This document shows, piece after piece, positions 1 through 8,804 of a stretch of DNA of 43,953 bases. Under the pieces are notes generated by a model. That model was not told the origin of the DNA, searched no databases, and worked only from the letters and a program-made list of their open reading frames with translations. This DNA comes from Clostridiales bacterium (GTDB taxonomy: Bacteria; Bacillota; Clostridia; Lachnospirales; Cellulosilyticaceae), in NCBI GenBank assembly GCA_019418225.1, contig DYCF01000026.1, positions 20,839 through 64,791 on the forward strand. The letters run 5' to 3'. The translations under genes were made by a program, and so were the position numbers. The first letter of the stretch is position 1. Every line of letters begins with the position of its first letter.

Positions 1-17
1 TATATTTATTTTGTTTT

Positions 18-55
18 AAAAAAAGAAGAGAAATTTTTATTTCTCTTCTTTTTTT
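18..55. terminator. Bidirectional intrinsic terminator after clpB
   Basis: A 17-bp perfect inverted repeat (arms 18-34 and 39-55, about 4-base loop) has A/T runs on both outer sides, so it can terminate in either direction. It lies 70 bp beyond the clpB stop codon on the minus strand and is the likely end of that transcript. Confidence 0.8.
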
Positions 56-124
56 AAGTTTAATTTTTGTATTTTATTGCCATTTTCAATTTATAAGGTG
101 GTTGTTTTTGTTCTGTCGTATCTT

Positions 125-2734
125 TTATGCTGCCGACTCAAGCGAAACAACAAGTTCTTCGCCATTGTAATCTACAACAAATGTTGAAAATGGCTGAACT
201 TCTTCTGCAATCAACTTACGTGCAATTAATGTCTCTACTTTACGTTGTAAGAATCGTTTAAGTGGTCTTGCACCAAATACAGGATCAAACCCTTGCTTTG
301 CAATATAATGTTTTGCAGCATCCGTAAGCCTTACAGAAAGCTCTTGATCTTTAAGACGTTTGTTAAGATCTTTTGCAAGTAAGTCTACAATCTGTATAAT
401 TTCAGTTTGATGAAGTGGTTTATAAAGTACAATTTCATCTAATCGGTTTAAAAATTCTGGTCTAAAGTGTGTTTTTAATAAATTATTAACATTTTCTTCT
501 GCTTCTGCACTAATGTTACCCTTTTCATCAATTCCCTCTAATATCATTTGTGAACCAATATTAGAAGTTAAAATAATAATTGTGTTTTTAAAGTCTACTG
601 TACGTCCTTTAGAATCTGTAATACGTCCATCATCTAATACTTGAAGTAATACATTAAACACATCTGGATGTGCTTTTTCAACTTCATCAAATAGAATAAC
701 TGCATAAGGTTTACGTCTTACGGCTTCTGTTAATTGTCCACCTTCATCATAGCCTACATATCCTGGAGGTGCGCCAATGAGTCTTGCCACAGAATGTTTC
801 TCCATATATTCACTCATATCAATACGAATCATACTGTGTTCATCATCAAATAATGCTTCTGAAAGTGCTTTAGCCAGCTCTGTTTTACCTACACCTGTAG
901 GCCCTAGGAATAGGAATGAACCAATTGGCCTTCTAGGATCCTTAATACCAGCTCTTGAACGGAGGATTGCATCTGTTACCTTTTCCACTGCTTCATTTTG
1001 ACCAATCACACGTTTATGCAAAATATCATCAAGATGAAGTAATTTTGTACGTTCACTTTCCATTAATTTTGTAATAGGAATCTGAGTCCATCTTGCAATA
1101 ATCTTTGCAATTTCTTCTTCATTTACCTTATCACGAAGTAATTTGTCATCGCCATTAGCATGTACTTTTGCCTCTGCTTCTTCTAATTGTTTTTTTAGTG
1201 ATGGAATTGTACCATATTTAAGTTCAGCAGCTTTATTATAATCATATTCTCTTTCTGCCTTTTGCATATTTGCTGTTGCTGTTTCAATTTGTTCTTTTAA
1301 TGCACGCACATTAGTAATCATCTGTTTTTCATTTTCCCACTGTGCTTTCATACTTCTAAATTTCTCACGAATTTCAGCCAGTTCTTTTTGTGTTTCAGCT
1401 AAGTTTTGTTTAGAAATTGGGTCATCTTCTTTTTTTAGTGCTGCCTCCGCAATTTCAAGTTGTAATTCTTTACGTGCAATTTCATCTAATTCTGTAGGCA
1501 TAGAATCAATTTCTGTACGGAGCATTGCACAGGCTTCATCCACAAGGTCAATCGCTTTATCTGGTAGGAATCGGTCTGAAATATAACGGTCTGAAAGAGT
1601 TGCTGCTGCAATAAGGGCATTATCTTGTATTTGTACCCCATGATAAATTTCGTAACGTTCTTTAATACCTCTTAAAATAGAAATAGTATCTTCCACAGTA
1701 GGTTCATCTACCATAACGGGTTGGAAACGTCTTTCAAGTGCTGCATCTTTTTCGATATATTGACGGTATTCGTTAAGTGTAGTTGCACCGATACAGTGAA
1801 GCTCACCTCTTGCAAGCATTGGCTTTAAAAGGTTACCTGCATCCATAGAACCCTCTGTTTTACCTGCACCTACAATAGTATGAAGCTCATCAATAAAAAG
1901 TATAATTTTGCCTTCACTCTTTTTAATTTCCTGAAGGACTGCTTTAAGACGTTCTTCAAATTCACCACGATATTTAGCCCCTGCTATAAGCGCTCCCATG
2001 TCTAGTGAAAAAATACGGCGATCTTTTAAGCTTTCTGGAACATCACCTTTTACAATACGTTCAGCAAGACCTTCAGCAATAGCAGTTTTACCAACCCCTG
2101 GCTCACCAATTAATACAGGATTATTTTTAGTTTTACGAGAAAGAATACGAATCACATTACGTATTTCACTATCACGCCCAATAACAGGATCTAACTTATG
2201 CGCTCTTGCACGTTCTACAAGATCATATCCATATTTATTAAGCACATCATAAGTACCTTCTGGCTCTTCACTTGTTACACGACTACTTCCTCTTACTGCA
2301 CCTAAAACCTCTTTAAATCCCTTAGTTGTAATATGATAGGCCTTAAAGATACTATCTAACTGCGAATCCGCCTTTTCAATAAGGGCAAGCATGATATGCT
2401 CTACAGATATATATTCATCTTGCATTTTATCTGCAAGCTTTTCACTATAGTTTAAAGCAACATCTACGCTATTTGAAACATATATCTTATCTATCTCACG
2501 CCCAGGTCCGCTTACTCTTGGAAGTCTACTTACAACATCTGCTACAGATTGTAACATTGCCTCTAAGCTAACATTCATCTTAGTCATAAGTTGAGGGATA
2601 AGTCCCTGTTCTTGTGTTAGAAGGGCATATAAAAGATGCGCTTGTTCAATTTGATTATTTTGATGTTCTACGCCGATTTGTTGTGCACGGCTAATTGCTT
2701 CAATAGAACGTTTTGTAAATTTTTGTGTATTCAT
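125..2734 (-). CDS. clpB: ATP-dependent disaggregase ClpB
   Basis: Hsp100 chaperone that pulls polypeptides out of aggregates together with DnaK/DnaJ/GrpE in the cytoplasm. The 869 residues match the family's usual length of about 860. Seen in order: an N-terminal Clp_N repeat domain (about 1-145), AAA1 with Walker A GEPGVGKT near residue 205 and Walker B ILFIDELHT, a long coiled-coil middle domain (about 400-530) that separates ClpB from ClpA, then AAA2 with GPTGVGKTELA near 607 and VILFDEVEKAHPD, and a C-terminal small domain. There is no ClpX/ClpC-type P-loop for ClpP docking that I can see. The start is set by AAAGGAGG eight bases before ATG. No CIRCE operator (TTAGCACTC/GAGTGCTAA) is visible upstream. 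The RHH gene lies 60 bp upstream on the same strand with no terminator between, so co-transcription is likely. Confidence 0.97.
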   Translation of the reverse strand: MNTQKFTKRSIEAISRAQQIGVEHQNNQIEQAHLLYALLTQEQGLIPQLMTKMNVSLEAMLQSVADVVSRLPRVSGPGREIDKIYVSNSVDVALNYSEKLADKMQDEYISVEHIMLALIEKADSQLDSIFKAYHITTKGFKEVLGAVRGSSRVTSEEPEGTYDVLNKYGYDLVERARAHKLDPVIGRDSEIRNVIRILSRKTKNNPVLIGEPGVGKTAIAEGLAERIVKGDVPESLKDRRIFSLDMGALIAGAKYRGEFEERLKAVLQEIKKSEGKIILFIDELHTIVGAGKTEGSMDAGNLLKPMLARGELHCIGATTLNEYRQYIEKDAALERRFQPVMVDEPTVEDTISILRGIKERYEIYHGVQIQDNALIAAATLSDRYISDRFLPDKAIDLVDEACAMLRTEIDSMPTELDEIARKELQLEIAEAALKKEDDPISKQNLAETQKELAEIREKFRSMKAQWENEKQMITNVRALKEQIETATANMQKAEREYDYNKAAELKYGTIPSLKKQLEEAEAKVHANGDDKLLRDKVNEEEIAKIIARWTQIPITKLMESERTKLLHLDDILHKRVIGQNEAVEKVTDAILRSRAGIKDPRRPIGSFLFLGPTGVGKTELAKALSEALFDDEHSMIRIDMSEYMEKHSVARLIGAPPGYVGYDEGGQLTEAVRRKPYAVILFDEVEKAHPDVFNVLLQVLDDGRITDSKGRTVDFKNTIIILTSNIGSQMILEGIDEKGNISAEAEENVNNLLKTHFRPEFLNRLDEIVLYKPLHQTEIIQIVDLLAKDLNKRLKDQELSVRLTDAAKHYIAKQGFDPVFGARPLKRFLQRKVETLIARKLIAEEVQPFSTFVVDYNGEELVVSLESAA

Positions 2735-2794
2735 AATGTATGCCTCCTTTTATTTATTACTCTATTTTTCGCTTATTATTTTTTAACTTAAAAT

Positions 2795-3445
2795 CTAAAT
2801 GAGTATTTTAAGGGATTTACAATAACTTTCATATAAATTAACGATTTCTTCTGGTGATTCAATACCTTTTTCAATTTGTGTAAAGAAAATACGCAAGCCT
2901 TGATCTAAAAGCTTTATATAATCAGATAAGTAACCTGCTAAATATGGATAATTTTGAGGTGTCATAAAGCTTTCAAGATTTAAAGTGCGTAACCACTTTA
3001 CACCTTCTTCTTGAGACCAAGAAACTGGATGTGTGCCATTTTCTAATGCTGCCCAAAAATTAAAGAATGTCTTAAGATACCCCGAAAGAACTGGACTTTG
3101 TGTACGTGACACAATTCGAAGTTGTCCTATAAGTTTCCCTTGCTGCTGATTAATATAGAAGCTATAACGAATCGTTGGATTATATTTGTAACGTAATGCA
3201 CTTTTTATGCTATACATATGCTCTGCTGCTTGATTTTGAATCTGAAATTGTTCATGTGGCATTAAATATGTTGAAATTTCTTCAAAAAGCTGCTGCAAAC
3301 GTTGCTGTGGTGTACGCATTGCTACCTTCTCAGCAAGTATTTCATTAATAAGTTGCGAACGACTTGTTCCCATCGAATACGCCAGTTTATCAATGGCATC
3401 TACCACTTCATCCATCAGAACTAAACTGTAAACACTTTTCTTCAT
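2795..3445 (-). CDS. Ribbon-helix-helix domain protein, first gene of clpB operon
   Basis: 216 residues. The N-terminus (about 1-45) reads as a ribbon-helix-helix (CopG/Arc-like) DNA-binding fold: a short strand MKKSVYSLVLMDEVVDAIDK followed by helix-turn-helix spacing ending in RSQLINEILAEKV. The remaining 170 residues are a mixed alpha/beta domain I do not recognise, rich in aromatic and Gln residues, with no membrane segment. It is preceded by GAGGTG and a strong promoter and is followed after 60 bp by clpB. This suggests a regulator, perhaps autoregulating the clpB operon, but that role is inferred only from position. Confidence 0.75.
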   Translation of the reverse strand: MKKSVYSLVLMDEVVDAIDKLAYSMGTSRSQLINEILAEKVAMRTPQQRLQQLFEEISTYLMPHEQFQIQNQAAEHMYSIKSALRYKYNPTIRYSFYINQQQGKLIGQLRIVSRTQSPVLSGYLKTFFNFWAALENGTHPVSWSQEEGVKWLRTLNLESFMTPQNYPYLAGYLSDYIKLLDQGLRIFFTQIEKGIESPEEIVNLYESYCKSLKILI

Positions 3446-3468
3446 CTCTTCACCTCTTTTCTAAAATT

Positions 3469-3497
3469 ATTGTATTCCTATTTTAATAATTTGTCAA
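3469..3497 (-). promoter_or_regulatory. Sigma-A promoter of RHH-clpB
   Basis: On the minus strand TTGACA (3492-3497) and TACAAT (3469-3474) are separated by exactly 17 bases. This is close to the sigma-A consensus and places the transcript start about 17 bases before the RHH start codon. The promoter overlaps the upstream part of the longest + strand reading frame of the deacetylase gene, which argues that frame really begins further downstream. Confidence 0.75.
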
Positions 3498-3664
3498 CGT
3501 TGTTATATAATCTTTTTTACAAATTATTATATCATACTTACATTTTATTATTTCTCTTGCTAGTTATTTTATTCATACTTAAAGTTACTAAGGATTTTCT
3601 GATTCTCATATTTTCTAAAAAAAAGGTAACACTAAAAATAAAATCAATACAAAGGATGAGTATA

Positions 3665-4447
3665 ATGTTTAAAAAGTTTTTTTACTTGATACTATTAGGT
3701 ACATTTATATGTTTAACTTCTTACTATGCACCAACGCTTCTTGCAAATTCAAATTTAAGTAATACCAAAATCGATTGGTGGCTTGTAAGGGGAAAAAATC
3801 ATCAAACACCCGGATTTAATGATAAACTAAGTTTTAAACTCTCAGATTATGATGCAATTTGCTTAGGTGATACTTCAAGGCCTGTTATCTATCTTACATT
3901 TGATGAAGGCTATGAAAATGGCTATACACCTAAAATATTAGATGCTTTAAAAGCCACTGATACGAAAGCTATGTTTTTTGTAACACTACCTTATTTAAAT
4001 CAAAATCCGGATTTAATAAAACGCATGCAAGAAGAAGGACATCTTGTTTGTAATCATTCCAACCATCATAAGTCCATGCCTACTTTAACCGGAAACCCTG
4101 AACAATTTAATGCAGAATTCACAACCGTAAGTGATGCATATACTGCTATAACAGGTGCAGCTATGCCTCATTTTTTCAGACCGCCTATGGGGCATTATTC
4201 TGAACGCTCCCTTGCTATGACAAAAGCACTAGGCTATAAAACTGTCTTTTGGAGTTTTGCTTATGGCGATTGGAAGCCCGAAGCACAACCCGATCCAATA
4301 AAGGCCAAACAACTCATGATTGATAATCTTCATAACGGTGCTATTTATTTATTACATGCTGTTTCAAAAACAAATACTACCGTCCTTCCTGACTTTATTA
4401 ATACTGCCAAAAGTATGGGCTATACTTTTGAACTTCTTCCTGAATAA
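3665..4447 (+). CDS. pdaA: PdaA-like polysaccharide deacetylase
   Basis: Carbohydrate esterase family 4 protein resembling B. subtilis PdaA, which deacetylates N-acetylmuramic acid during formation of muramic delta-lactam in spore cortex. From ATG 3665 it has 260 residues, almost the length of PdaA. AAAGGA eight bases before this ATG and a signal peptide (KK, then a hydrophobic run ending near LLANS) decide the start; the open frame extends upstream to 3470 but has no comparable ribosome site. Motifs: TFDEGYENGYT (catalytic and metal Asp), HSNHH (metal His), RPPMG and the PdaA-specific LLHAVSKTN near the C-terminus. It stands alone on the + strand. The enzyme implies an endospore-forming host. 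Muramic-specific activity is inferred from the motif variants. Confidence 0.88.
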   Translation: MFKKFFYLILLGTFICLTSYYAPTLLANSNLSNTKIDWWLVRGKNHQTPGFNDKLSFKLSDYDAICLGDTSRPVIYLTFDEGYENGYTPKILDALKATDTKAMFFVTLPYLNQNPDLIKRMQEEGHLVCNHSNHHKSMPTLTGNPEQFNAEFTTVSDAYTAITGAAMPHFFRPPMGHYSERSLAMTKALGYKTVFWSFAYGDWKPEAQPDPIKAKQLMIDNLHNGAIYLLHAVSKTNTTVLPDFINTAKSMGYTFELLPE

Positions 4448-4454
4448 AACAAAA

Positions 4455-4487
4455 GAGTGTAACTTATCTCACACATAAGTTACACCC
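4455..4487. terminator. Bidirectional terminator between convergent genes
   Basis: 12-bp stem with one G-T pair (4455-4466 / 4476-4487), A-rich before and T-rich after. It sits between the + strand deacetylase and the minus-strand gene at 4503, and can serve both. Confidence 0.75.
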
Positions 4488-4502
4488 TTTACTTCATATG
4501 AA

Positions 4503-4916
4503 TTACATATTCTCAACAAAAAATCCAACATCCCAACTTTCAATATAACTGAAGTTAAAACCTTGGTCTTCAAATAATTCATTAACACTCTCTATAAAAT
4601 CATCAATGCCACCCAAAGCTTCATCTAATGCTTCAAAAAGTCGTTTTAACCGAATACTTTTATAAGCTGCCTCTATAACATACACATAATTTTCATGCAT
4701 TTCTTCAATGTATTCTATTGCTTCTTCTAAAAGTCCATCTAATGGCTTATGGAAGGTCATAGTCTTTCGTACTGCTATTATCTTGTTCATTGTAGCAATA
4801 ACTTCTTCAGCCGTTTGAATAAGTATGTTACAAAACTCCTTTTCGACTTCTAAATCACCTATCTTTTTATTTTTAAGTGCGATGATGTCATTTTGTAACG
4901 TTAATAATACTTCCAC
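4503..4916 (-). CDS. Small helical protein of unknown function
   Basis: 137 residues starting at GTG 4916, with GGAGG six bases upstream. The protein is acidic and almost entirely predicted helical (heptad-like Leu/Ile/Glu pattern), with no Cys motif, signal peptide or membrane segment. I do not recognise a family. It lies 52 bp beyond the thioesterase gene on the same strand, so the two may be co-transcribed, but no shared function is evident. Confidence 0.6.
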   Translation of the reverse strand: MEVLLTLQNDIIALKNKKIGDLEVEKEFCNILIQTAEEVIATMNKIIAVRKTMTFHKPLDGLLEEAIEYIEEMHENYVYVIEAAYKSIRLKRLFEALDEALGGIDDFIESVNELFEDQGFNFSYIESWDVGFFVENM

Positions 4917-4968
4917 ACTTTGCCTCCTAAATTATACTTTTGGGCTTATTATACCCTTATTTATACTT

Positions 4969-5682
4969 TTAAACAACACTGCATATCTCAAGTTGTTCAG
5001 CCACAGCCATAATATATGCTGTAACAGATACCTTTTGATTAAACACAAAGAAGTGTCCACCTTCATAATGCTTATAATGACACTTCTTTCCAAGTAATGC
5101 TTCCCAGCTGGATACATCACTTACAAAATGATCTTGTGTTCCATTTAAAATGGAAACTTCACAGTCAATCATCATATCTTTAGAGGTATAAATATAACTT
5201 TCCAAAGCACGTACATCCTTACGCAATCTCTTAAATAAATGATAACTCATTTTTTCATCTTCTAAAACACTGGTACTAATGCCACCAAGTTGCACAAAAT
5301 AATCCCTAAACTTTGCTTCTTCTAGTTCTGACATCTTACTATCTTTAAGGCACTCCTTAGGGGTACGATTACCTGAAAAAAATACATGGCATGGTAGTTT
5401 ATAGCCATTTTCCTTGAGCTTAAAATACAATTCATATGTAAAAATACACCCCATACTATGCCCAAATAACATATATTCTTGTCCATCCTTTATATTTAAA
5501 ATCACCTGCTTATAAATATCTTCTAGAAGCACATTAAAAGTTGTGGCACATGGTTCTTCACTACGCTGACCTCTTCCTGGATATTGAACAGTGATTAGTT
5601 CTAAACGATCTCCTATTAATGCTTTCCAAGATTTGAACTCATTTCCCATTCCACCCGCAAAGGGTAAAGCGATAAGTTTCAT
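4969..5682 (-). CDS. Orphan type II thioesterase (GrsT/SrfAD-like)
   Basis: 237-residue alpha/beta hydrolase of the type II thioesterase family, which hydrolyses mis-primed acyl groups from carrier proteins of non-ribosomal peptide or polyketide synthases. Diagnostic features are the N-terminal LIALPFAGGMGNEFKSW (oxyanion side), QYPGRGQR, the nucleophile elbow GHSMG near residue 95, an Asp after the ILNGTQDHFV strand and the catalytic His in YEGGHFFVF near the C-terminus. Length equals the family norm. The start is set by GGAGG before ATG. No synthetase, carrier protein or phosphopantetheinyl transferase is encoded in this window, so the partner must lie elsewhere or the enzyme has another acyl-thioester substrate. 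Confidence 0.85.
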   Translation of the reverse strand: MKLIALPFAGGMGNEFKSWKALIGDRLELITVQYPGRGQRSEEPCATTFNVLLEDIYKQVILNIKDGQEYMLFGHSMGCIFTYELYFKLKENGYKLPCHVFFSGNRTPKECLKDSKMSELEEAKFRDYFVQLGGISTSVLEDEKMSYHLFKRLRKDVRALESYIYTSKDMMIDCEVSILNGTQDHFVSDVSSWEALLGKKCHYKHYEGGHFFVFNQKVSVTAYIMAVAEQLEICSVV

Positions 5683-5796
5683 TATAATTCCTCCAAAATT
5701 TATTTCAAAATTTTAAAAAATATTTTTTGTTTTATGATATCATAATCTTTTAAGTAACCGCAAGTACATCTTAGACAAATCTCCTATAGAAAAAGC

Positions 5797-5836
5797 AAAA
5801 ATCTCTTATAGCCATTAAAGACCATAAGAGATTTTT
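5797..5836. terminator. Intrinsic terminator after radical SAM gene
   Basis: 13-bp perfect stem (5797-5809 / 5824-5836) with terminal A and T runs. It lies just beyond the stop codon of the minus-strand gene at 5842 and should end that transcript. Confidence 0.8.
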
Positions 5837-5841
5837 AAACC

Positions 5842-6747
5842 TTAAACACCCTCATTATTAAATTTAGGAATAAAACTTTCAAGCGCAGTCTCTCCTTCTT
5901 GAATAAAGCCATTCTCAATTCCTAATTTAATCGCATAATTTACAAGCTTTCTATAAGCTATTTTAGCTACCTTACGATTAAGTTCTGGATAAGCATTAAC
6001 CTGTGCTAAAGGCGTATACTGATTCATCATACTAATATAAATTTTATCGCCATACGTCTCATATAAGTAGCGTATAATATTTTTAGAATCTTGTAAATAC
6101 CCTGGTAACATAAGATGGCGTACAATAACACCTTTTTGCATTATACCCTCTTCATTAAAGCTAGGTAGCCCTACCTGACGTACCATTTCTTCAAGTGCCT
6201 TGCTTGTTACTTCAAAATAACTTGGTGCATTTGAATATTTCTTTGCTAATAATGAAGACTTGTATTTAAAATCTGGTAAATAAATATCAATTAGTCCATC
6301 TAACAGCTGCAGACTCTCTACTTTTTCATAGCCACTTGTGTTATATACAATAGGTAGATGTAAACCTTTTGCCTTTGCTATTTCTAATGCTTCTTTGATA
6401 TGGAGTATGTAGTGACTCGGTGTGACCAAATTAATATTTAAAGCACCTTTATCTTGAAGCTCTAAAAAAATCTCTGCTAGTCTATTCACTGTAATCACTT
6501 TGCCCACCTTACCTGATGCAATACATTGGTTCTGACAAAAAACGCACCCCATACTGCATCCCGAGAAAAACACTGTCCCTGACCCCGAGGTACCTGATAA
6601 ACAAGGTTCTTCCCAAAAATGCAGCCCAGCTCTTGCTACGATAAGCTGAGCATCTACCCTGCAATACCCCCTTTGCCCATCCCTACGATTTACTTTGCAA
6701 TTTCTTGGGCATAATTTACATTCTTCTAACTTTTGCATATCTAACAA
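5842..6747 (-). CDS. Radical SAM protein, PflX/COG1313 family
   Basis: 301 residues. Putative radical SAM enzyme of the COG1313 group, annotated by analogy as pyruvate formate-lyase-activating-like; the true substrate is unknown. An N-terminal CKLCPRNCKVNR motif with a further Cys (GYCRV) gives an extra Cys cluster. The radical SAM cluster is CSMGCVFCQNQ (CX3CX2C) near residue 68-75. A TIM-barrel-like body follows, with VTPSHY, NTSGYE and HLMLPGY. GGAGG stands nine bases before TTG 6747 but 18 bases before the next ATG (residue 4), so the TTG start is preferred. The gene is 22 bp downstream of the DUF6320 gene on the same strand and probably at the end of that operon. Confidence 0.85.
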   Translation of the reverse strand: MLDMQKLEECKLCPRNCKVNRRDGQRGYCRVDAQLIVARAGLHFWEEPCLSGTSGSGTVFFSGCSMGCVFCQNQCIASGKVGKVITVNRLAEIFLELQDKGALNINLVTPSHYILHIKEALEIAKAKGLHLPIVYNTSGYEKVESLQLLDGLIDIYLPDFKYKSSLLAKKYSNAPSYFEVTSKALEEMVRQVGLPSFNEEGIMQKGVIVRHLMLPGYLQDSKNIIRYLYETYGDKIYISMMNQYTPLAQVNAYPELNRKVAKIAYRKLVNYAIKLGIENGFIQEGETALESFIPKFNNEGV

Positions 6748-6769
6748 AATCTCTTGCCTCCATTATAAA

Positions 6770-7441
6770 CTACTTAGTATGAAAACGACGTATAAATTCA
6801 TTTTCTACACGTTTATCACCAAAAAGAATTGTTCCCAATAAAATAAGAGCTGAAATAATAACACTAACTGTTGCTAATAATGGCCATTCAACAACCTTAC
6901 ATATAATAAGTATAATCTGACCTAGACTTAAAACAGACATAGAAAGTTGATACATAATATACTCTTGCCAGTTCATTCGATTCACAATCATTAACAGCAT
7001 AATAGCTAAATTGGCAATGAGACAAATACATGGTAAAACGTAATTAACTGACCATCCCGTATAGCCTATGGCATAATCAATCAGTACAATTAATACCATT
7101 GCCCCTATAGTTTGCACCAATATTTTAGCTGCCAAATTTGCTCTATGTAGCACCGAATATCTTACAGTGATTGCAAAATAAAATGCACTTGCAATCACGA
7201 TGATATATCCTACTAGATTATTATACAGCAAGTAATTTCCTATACTAAAAAGTGCTACAACTACAACAAGTATAAAGCTAAAAATACGTTTTAACATATG
7301 ATAACGTTCTACATTAAATTGCACTGTAGGATACATTTTTGTGCCTACTTCATCTTTATTTTCTTCTAGTACATGTAAACAAAGTGGACAAATATAAGTA
7401 TCATCTAATATTTCAACTTGACATTTAGGACATCTTCTCAT
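6770..7441 (-). CDS. DUF6320-type zinc-ribbon membrane protein
   Basis: 223 residues. The first about 25 residues form a zinc ribbon (CPKCQVEI...CPLCLHV). After a linker come about six hydrophobic segments between residues 50 and 210, ending in a short basic cytoplasmic tail. This matches the family I know as DUF6320, without known function. The start overlaps the 3' end of the acyltransferase gene by 17 bases, showing translational coupling. Together with the acyltransferase and the esterase it forms a conserved-looking unit probably acting at the membrane on a lipid or acylated alcohol. That functional reading is inference. Confidence 0.75.
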   Translation of the reverse strand: MRRCPKCQVEILDDTYICPLCLHVLEENKDEVGTKMYPTVQFNVERYHMLKRIFSFILVVVVALFSIGNYLLYNNLVGYIIVIASAFYFAITVRYSVLHRANLAAKILVQTIGAMVLIVLIDYAIGYTGWSVNYVLPCICLIANLAIMLLMIVNRMNWQEYIMYQLSMSVLSLGQIILIICKVVEWPLLATVSVIISALILLGTILFGDKRVENEFIRRFHTK

Positions 7442-8729
7442 TTAAAACACCATTACTTTCTATTTTTACTCGTACACCTTCCTGTGTAAGCTGACGAAAT
7501 ACACTACGTTGTAAATAAGGTTCTTTTAAAACAGTTGCAAAACTTAAAACAAGCTCACTACCATAACTACACACGCTACATTTCATCTTCTGCTTCTTAG
7601 AAACACCTATAATGAAATGAAAACGTTCAATCTCTTCTTTAAACTCAGGTAATACATCAATAGCACCTAAATTTGAAAGTGTCGTAGTCGTAGCCTTGTT
7701 GCTTTGACTAAAAACATATTTAAGTGCTAAATATTTAAAGGGAAGCGGTGCAAAGCGCAAGTAGAATTTCTTCTCATTTGATACATTATAGGAAATTGTT
7801 TTTTCAAGTTTTTCCTTTGTAATTTTTTCATCCATTTGTGAACTTACAATTTGCAGGACCTCTTCAAATGTATAAGATGCCTTAACTGGCAAAAATTCAA
7901 TCATTGATACTGCAAAAAAATTCCTTGTCGTTGTAGATTCAAAAAATTTTCTCAGATTAATAGGTATATTAATCGCAATAGGATTTTGGGATGCTTGTCC
8001 ATTTAAATATTCTTTATAAATTCCCCAAATAATTAATGCCGTTAAATATTTAGTAACGCTTACACCTTGTGCCTTACAAAGTTTTTTTAAATCTTCAATG
8101 TTAATGTAACCATGAATAACACTTATTCTTTCAAACTCTAATAGTTCGCCTTGAAGCTGATAAGCTTTTTGCTTACTATATCCTTTTACTTCTAGTGACT
8201 TATAATTTTTAATATAACTATCTTCTGTATCTAAATAGCATGCACGGCTTGGTTTTTTAAAATTAATTTTCTCAGATTTCACGCCTTCATCTTGCTGTGC
8301 CTTTTTTAATTTTAAATAATGATATGTTAATTCTTTTAAGAAATTCATTGCCCCCATACCATCTGTAATGGCATGAAAAACCTCTAAATTAATACGTTTT
8401 TCATAATAACTTACACGAAATAAAAACATTTGATGACTTCGCGGATCTATATATTGACAAGGATACGTACTTTCTTCTTCAATCATAGGCTGGCGTGTAT
8501 TCATTTCAAAATAATACCAAAACACACCCCTTCTAAGTCTTACACGAAATCCCTCAAACCATGGTAATACTTCTTCTAAAGCTTGCCTTAAAATTTCAGG
8601 TAGGACTTTTTCTTTGAGCGTTACGGATACCCGAAATACATTACTTAAGTTTTCATTTGCAATGACTGGGAATAACTTTGCTGTATTATCTAATCTTTTC
8701 CATCCAAGTTGTTCATTGCTTGTTGTCAC
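7425..8729 (-). CDS. HXXXD-type acyltransferase (alcohol acetyltransferase-like)
   Basis: Acyl-CoA-dependent transferase of the condensation/BAHD/Pap-like fold. The catalytic HAITDGMG motif (HXXXDG) lies about 140 residues in, within an N-terminal chloramphenicol-acetyltransferase-like half, and the C-terminal half carries the TTTTLSNLG strand typical of this fold. I choose GTG 8729 (434 residues). It has GAGGAA seven bases upstream, whereas the frame's earlier start at 8777 lies on top of a likely -10 box (TATACT) and has no ribosome site. No signal peptide or membrane helix, so cytoplasmic. It overlaps the DUF6320 gene by 17 bp. The substrate is unknown; families of this type acylate alcohols or glycolipids, or initiate lipopeptide synthesis. 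Confidence 0.78.
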   Translation of the reverse strand: MTTSNEQLGWKRLDNTAKLFPVIANENLSNVFRVSVTLKEKVLPEILRQALEEVLPWFEGFRVRLRRGVFWYYFEMNTRQPMIEEESTYPCQYIDPRSHQMFLFRVSYYEKRINLEVFHAITDGMGAMNFLKELTYHYLKLKKAQQDEGVKSEKINFKKPSRACYLDTEDSYIKNYKSLEVKGYSKQKAYQLQGELLEFERISVIHGYINIEDLKKLCKAQGVSVTKYLTALIIWGIYKEYLNGQASQNPIAINIPINLRKFFESTTTRNFFAVSMIEFLPVKASYTFEEVLQIVSSQMDEKITKEKLEKTISYNVSNEKKFYLRFAPLPFKYLALKYVFSQSNKATTTTLSNLGAIDVLPEFKEEIERFHFIIGVSKKQKMKCSVCSYGSELVLSFATVLKEPYLQRSVFRQLTQEGVRVKIESNGVLNEKMS

Positions 8730-8750
8730 CTTTATTCCTCGTTTCTTTAA

Positions 8751-8777
8751 GTATACTAACCTATTTAAGTATACCAT
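8751..8777. promoter_or_regulatory. Repeat/palindrome at the acyltransferase promoter
   Basis: Two copies of TTAAGTATAC, each containing the self-complementary GTATAC, lie 18 bases apart. One forms TATACT, a likely -10 box on the minus strand preceded by TATGG. The pair could be an operator, but no -35 box is convincing. Confidence 0.35.
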
Positions 8778-8804
8778 ATATTAGCTTTTTTTACCCTTCT
8801 TATT

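Noticed and set aside
2735..2800. CIRCE or CtsR operator before clpB
   Set aside because: No TTAGCACTC/GAGTGCTAA inverted repeat or CtsR heptad repeat can be found in the interval.
3470..3664. Upstream N-terminal extension of the deacetylase with extra hydrophobic segments
   Set aside because: It overlaps the divergent sigma-A promoter, has no ribosome site, and the downstream ATG 3665 has both a ribosome site and a signal peptide.
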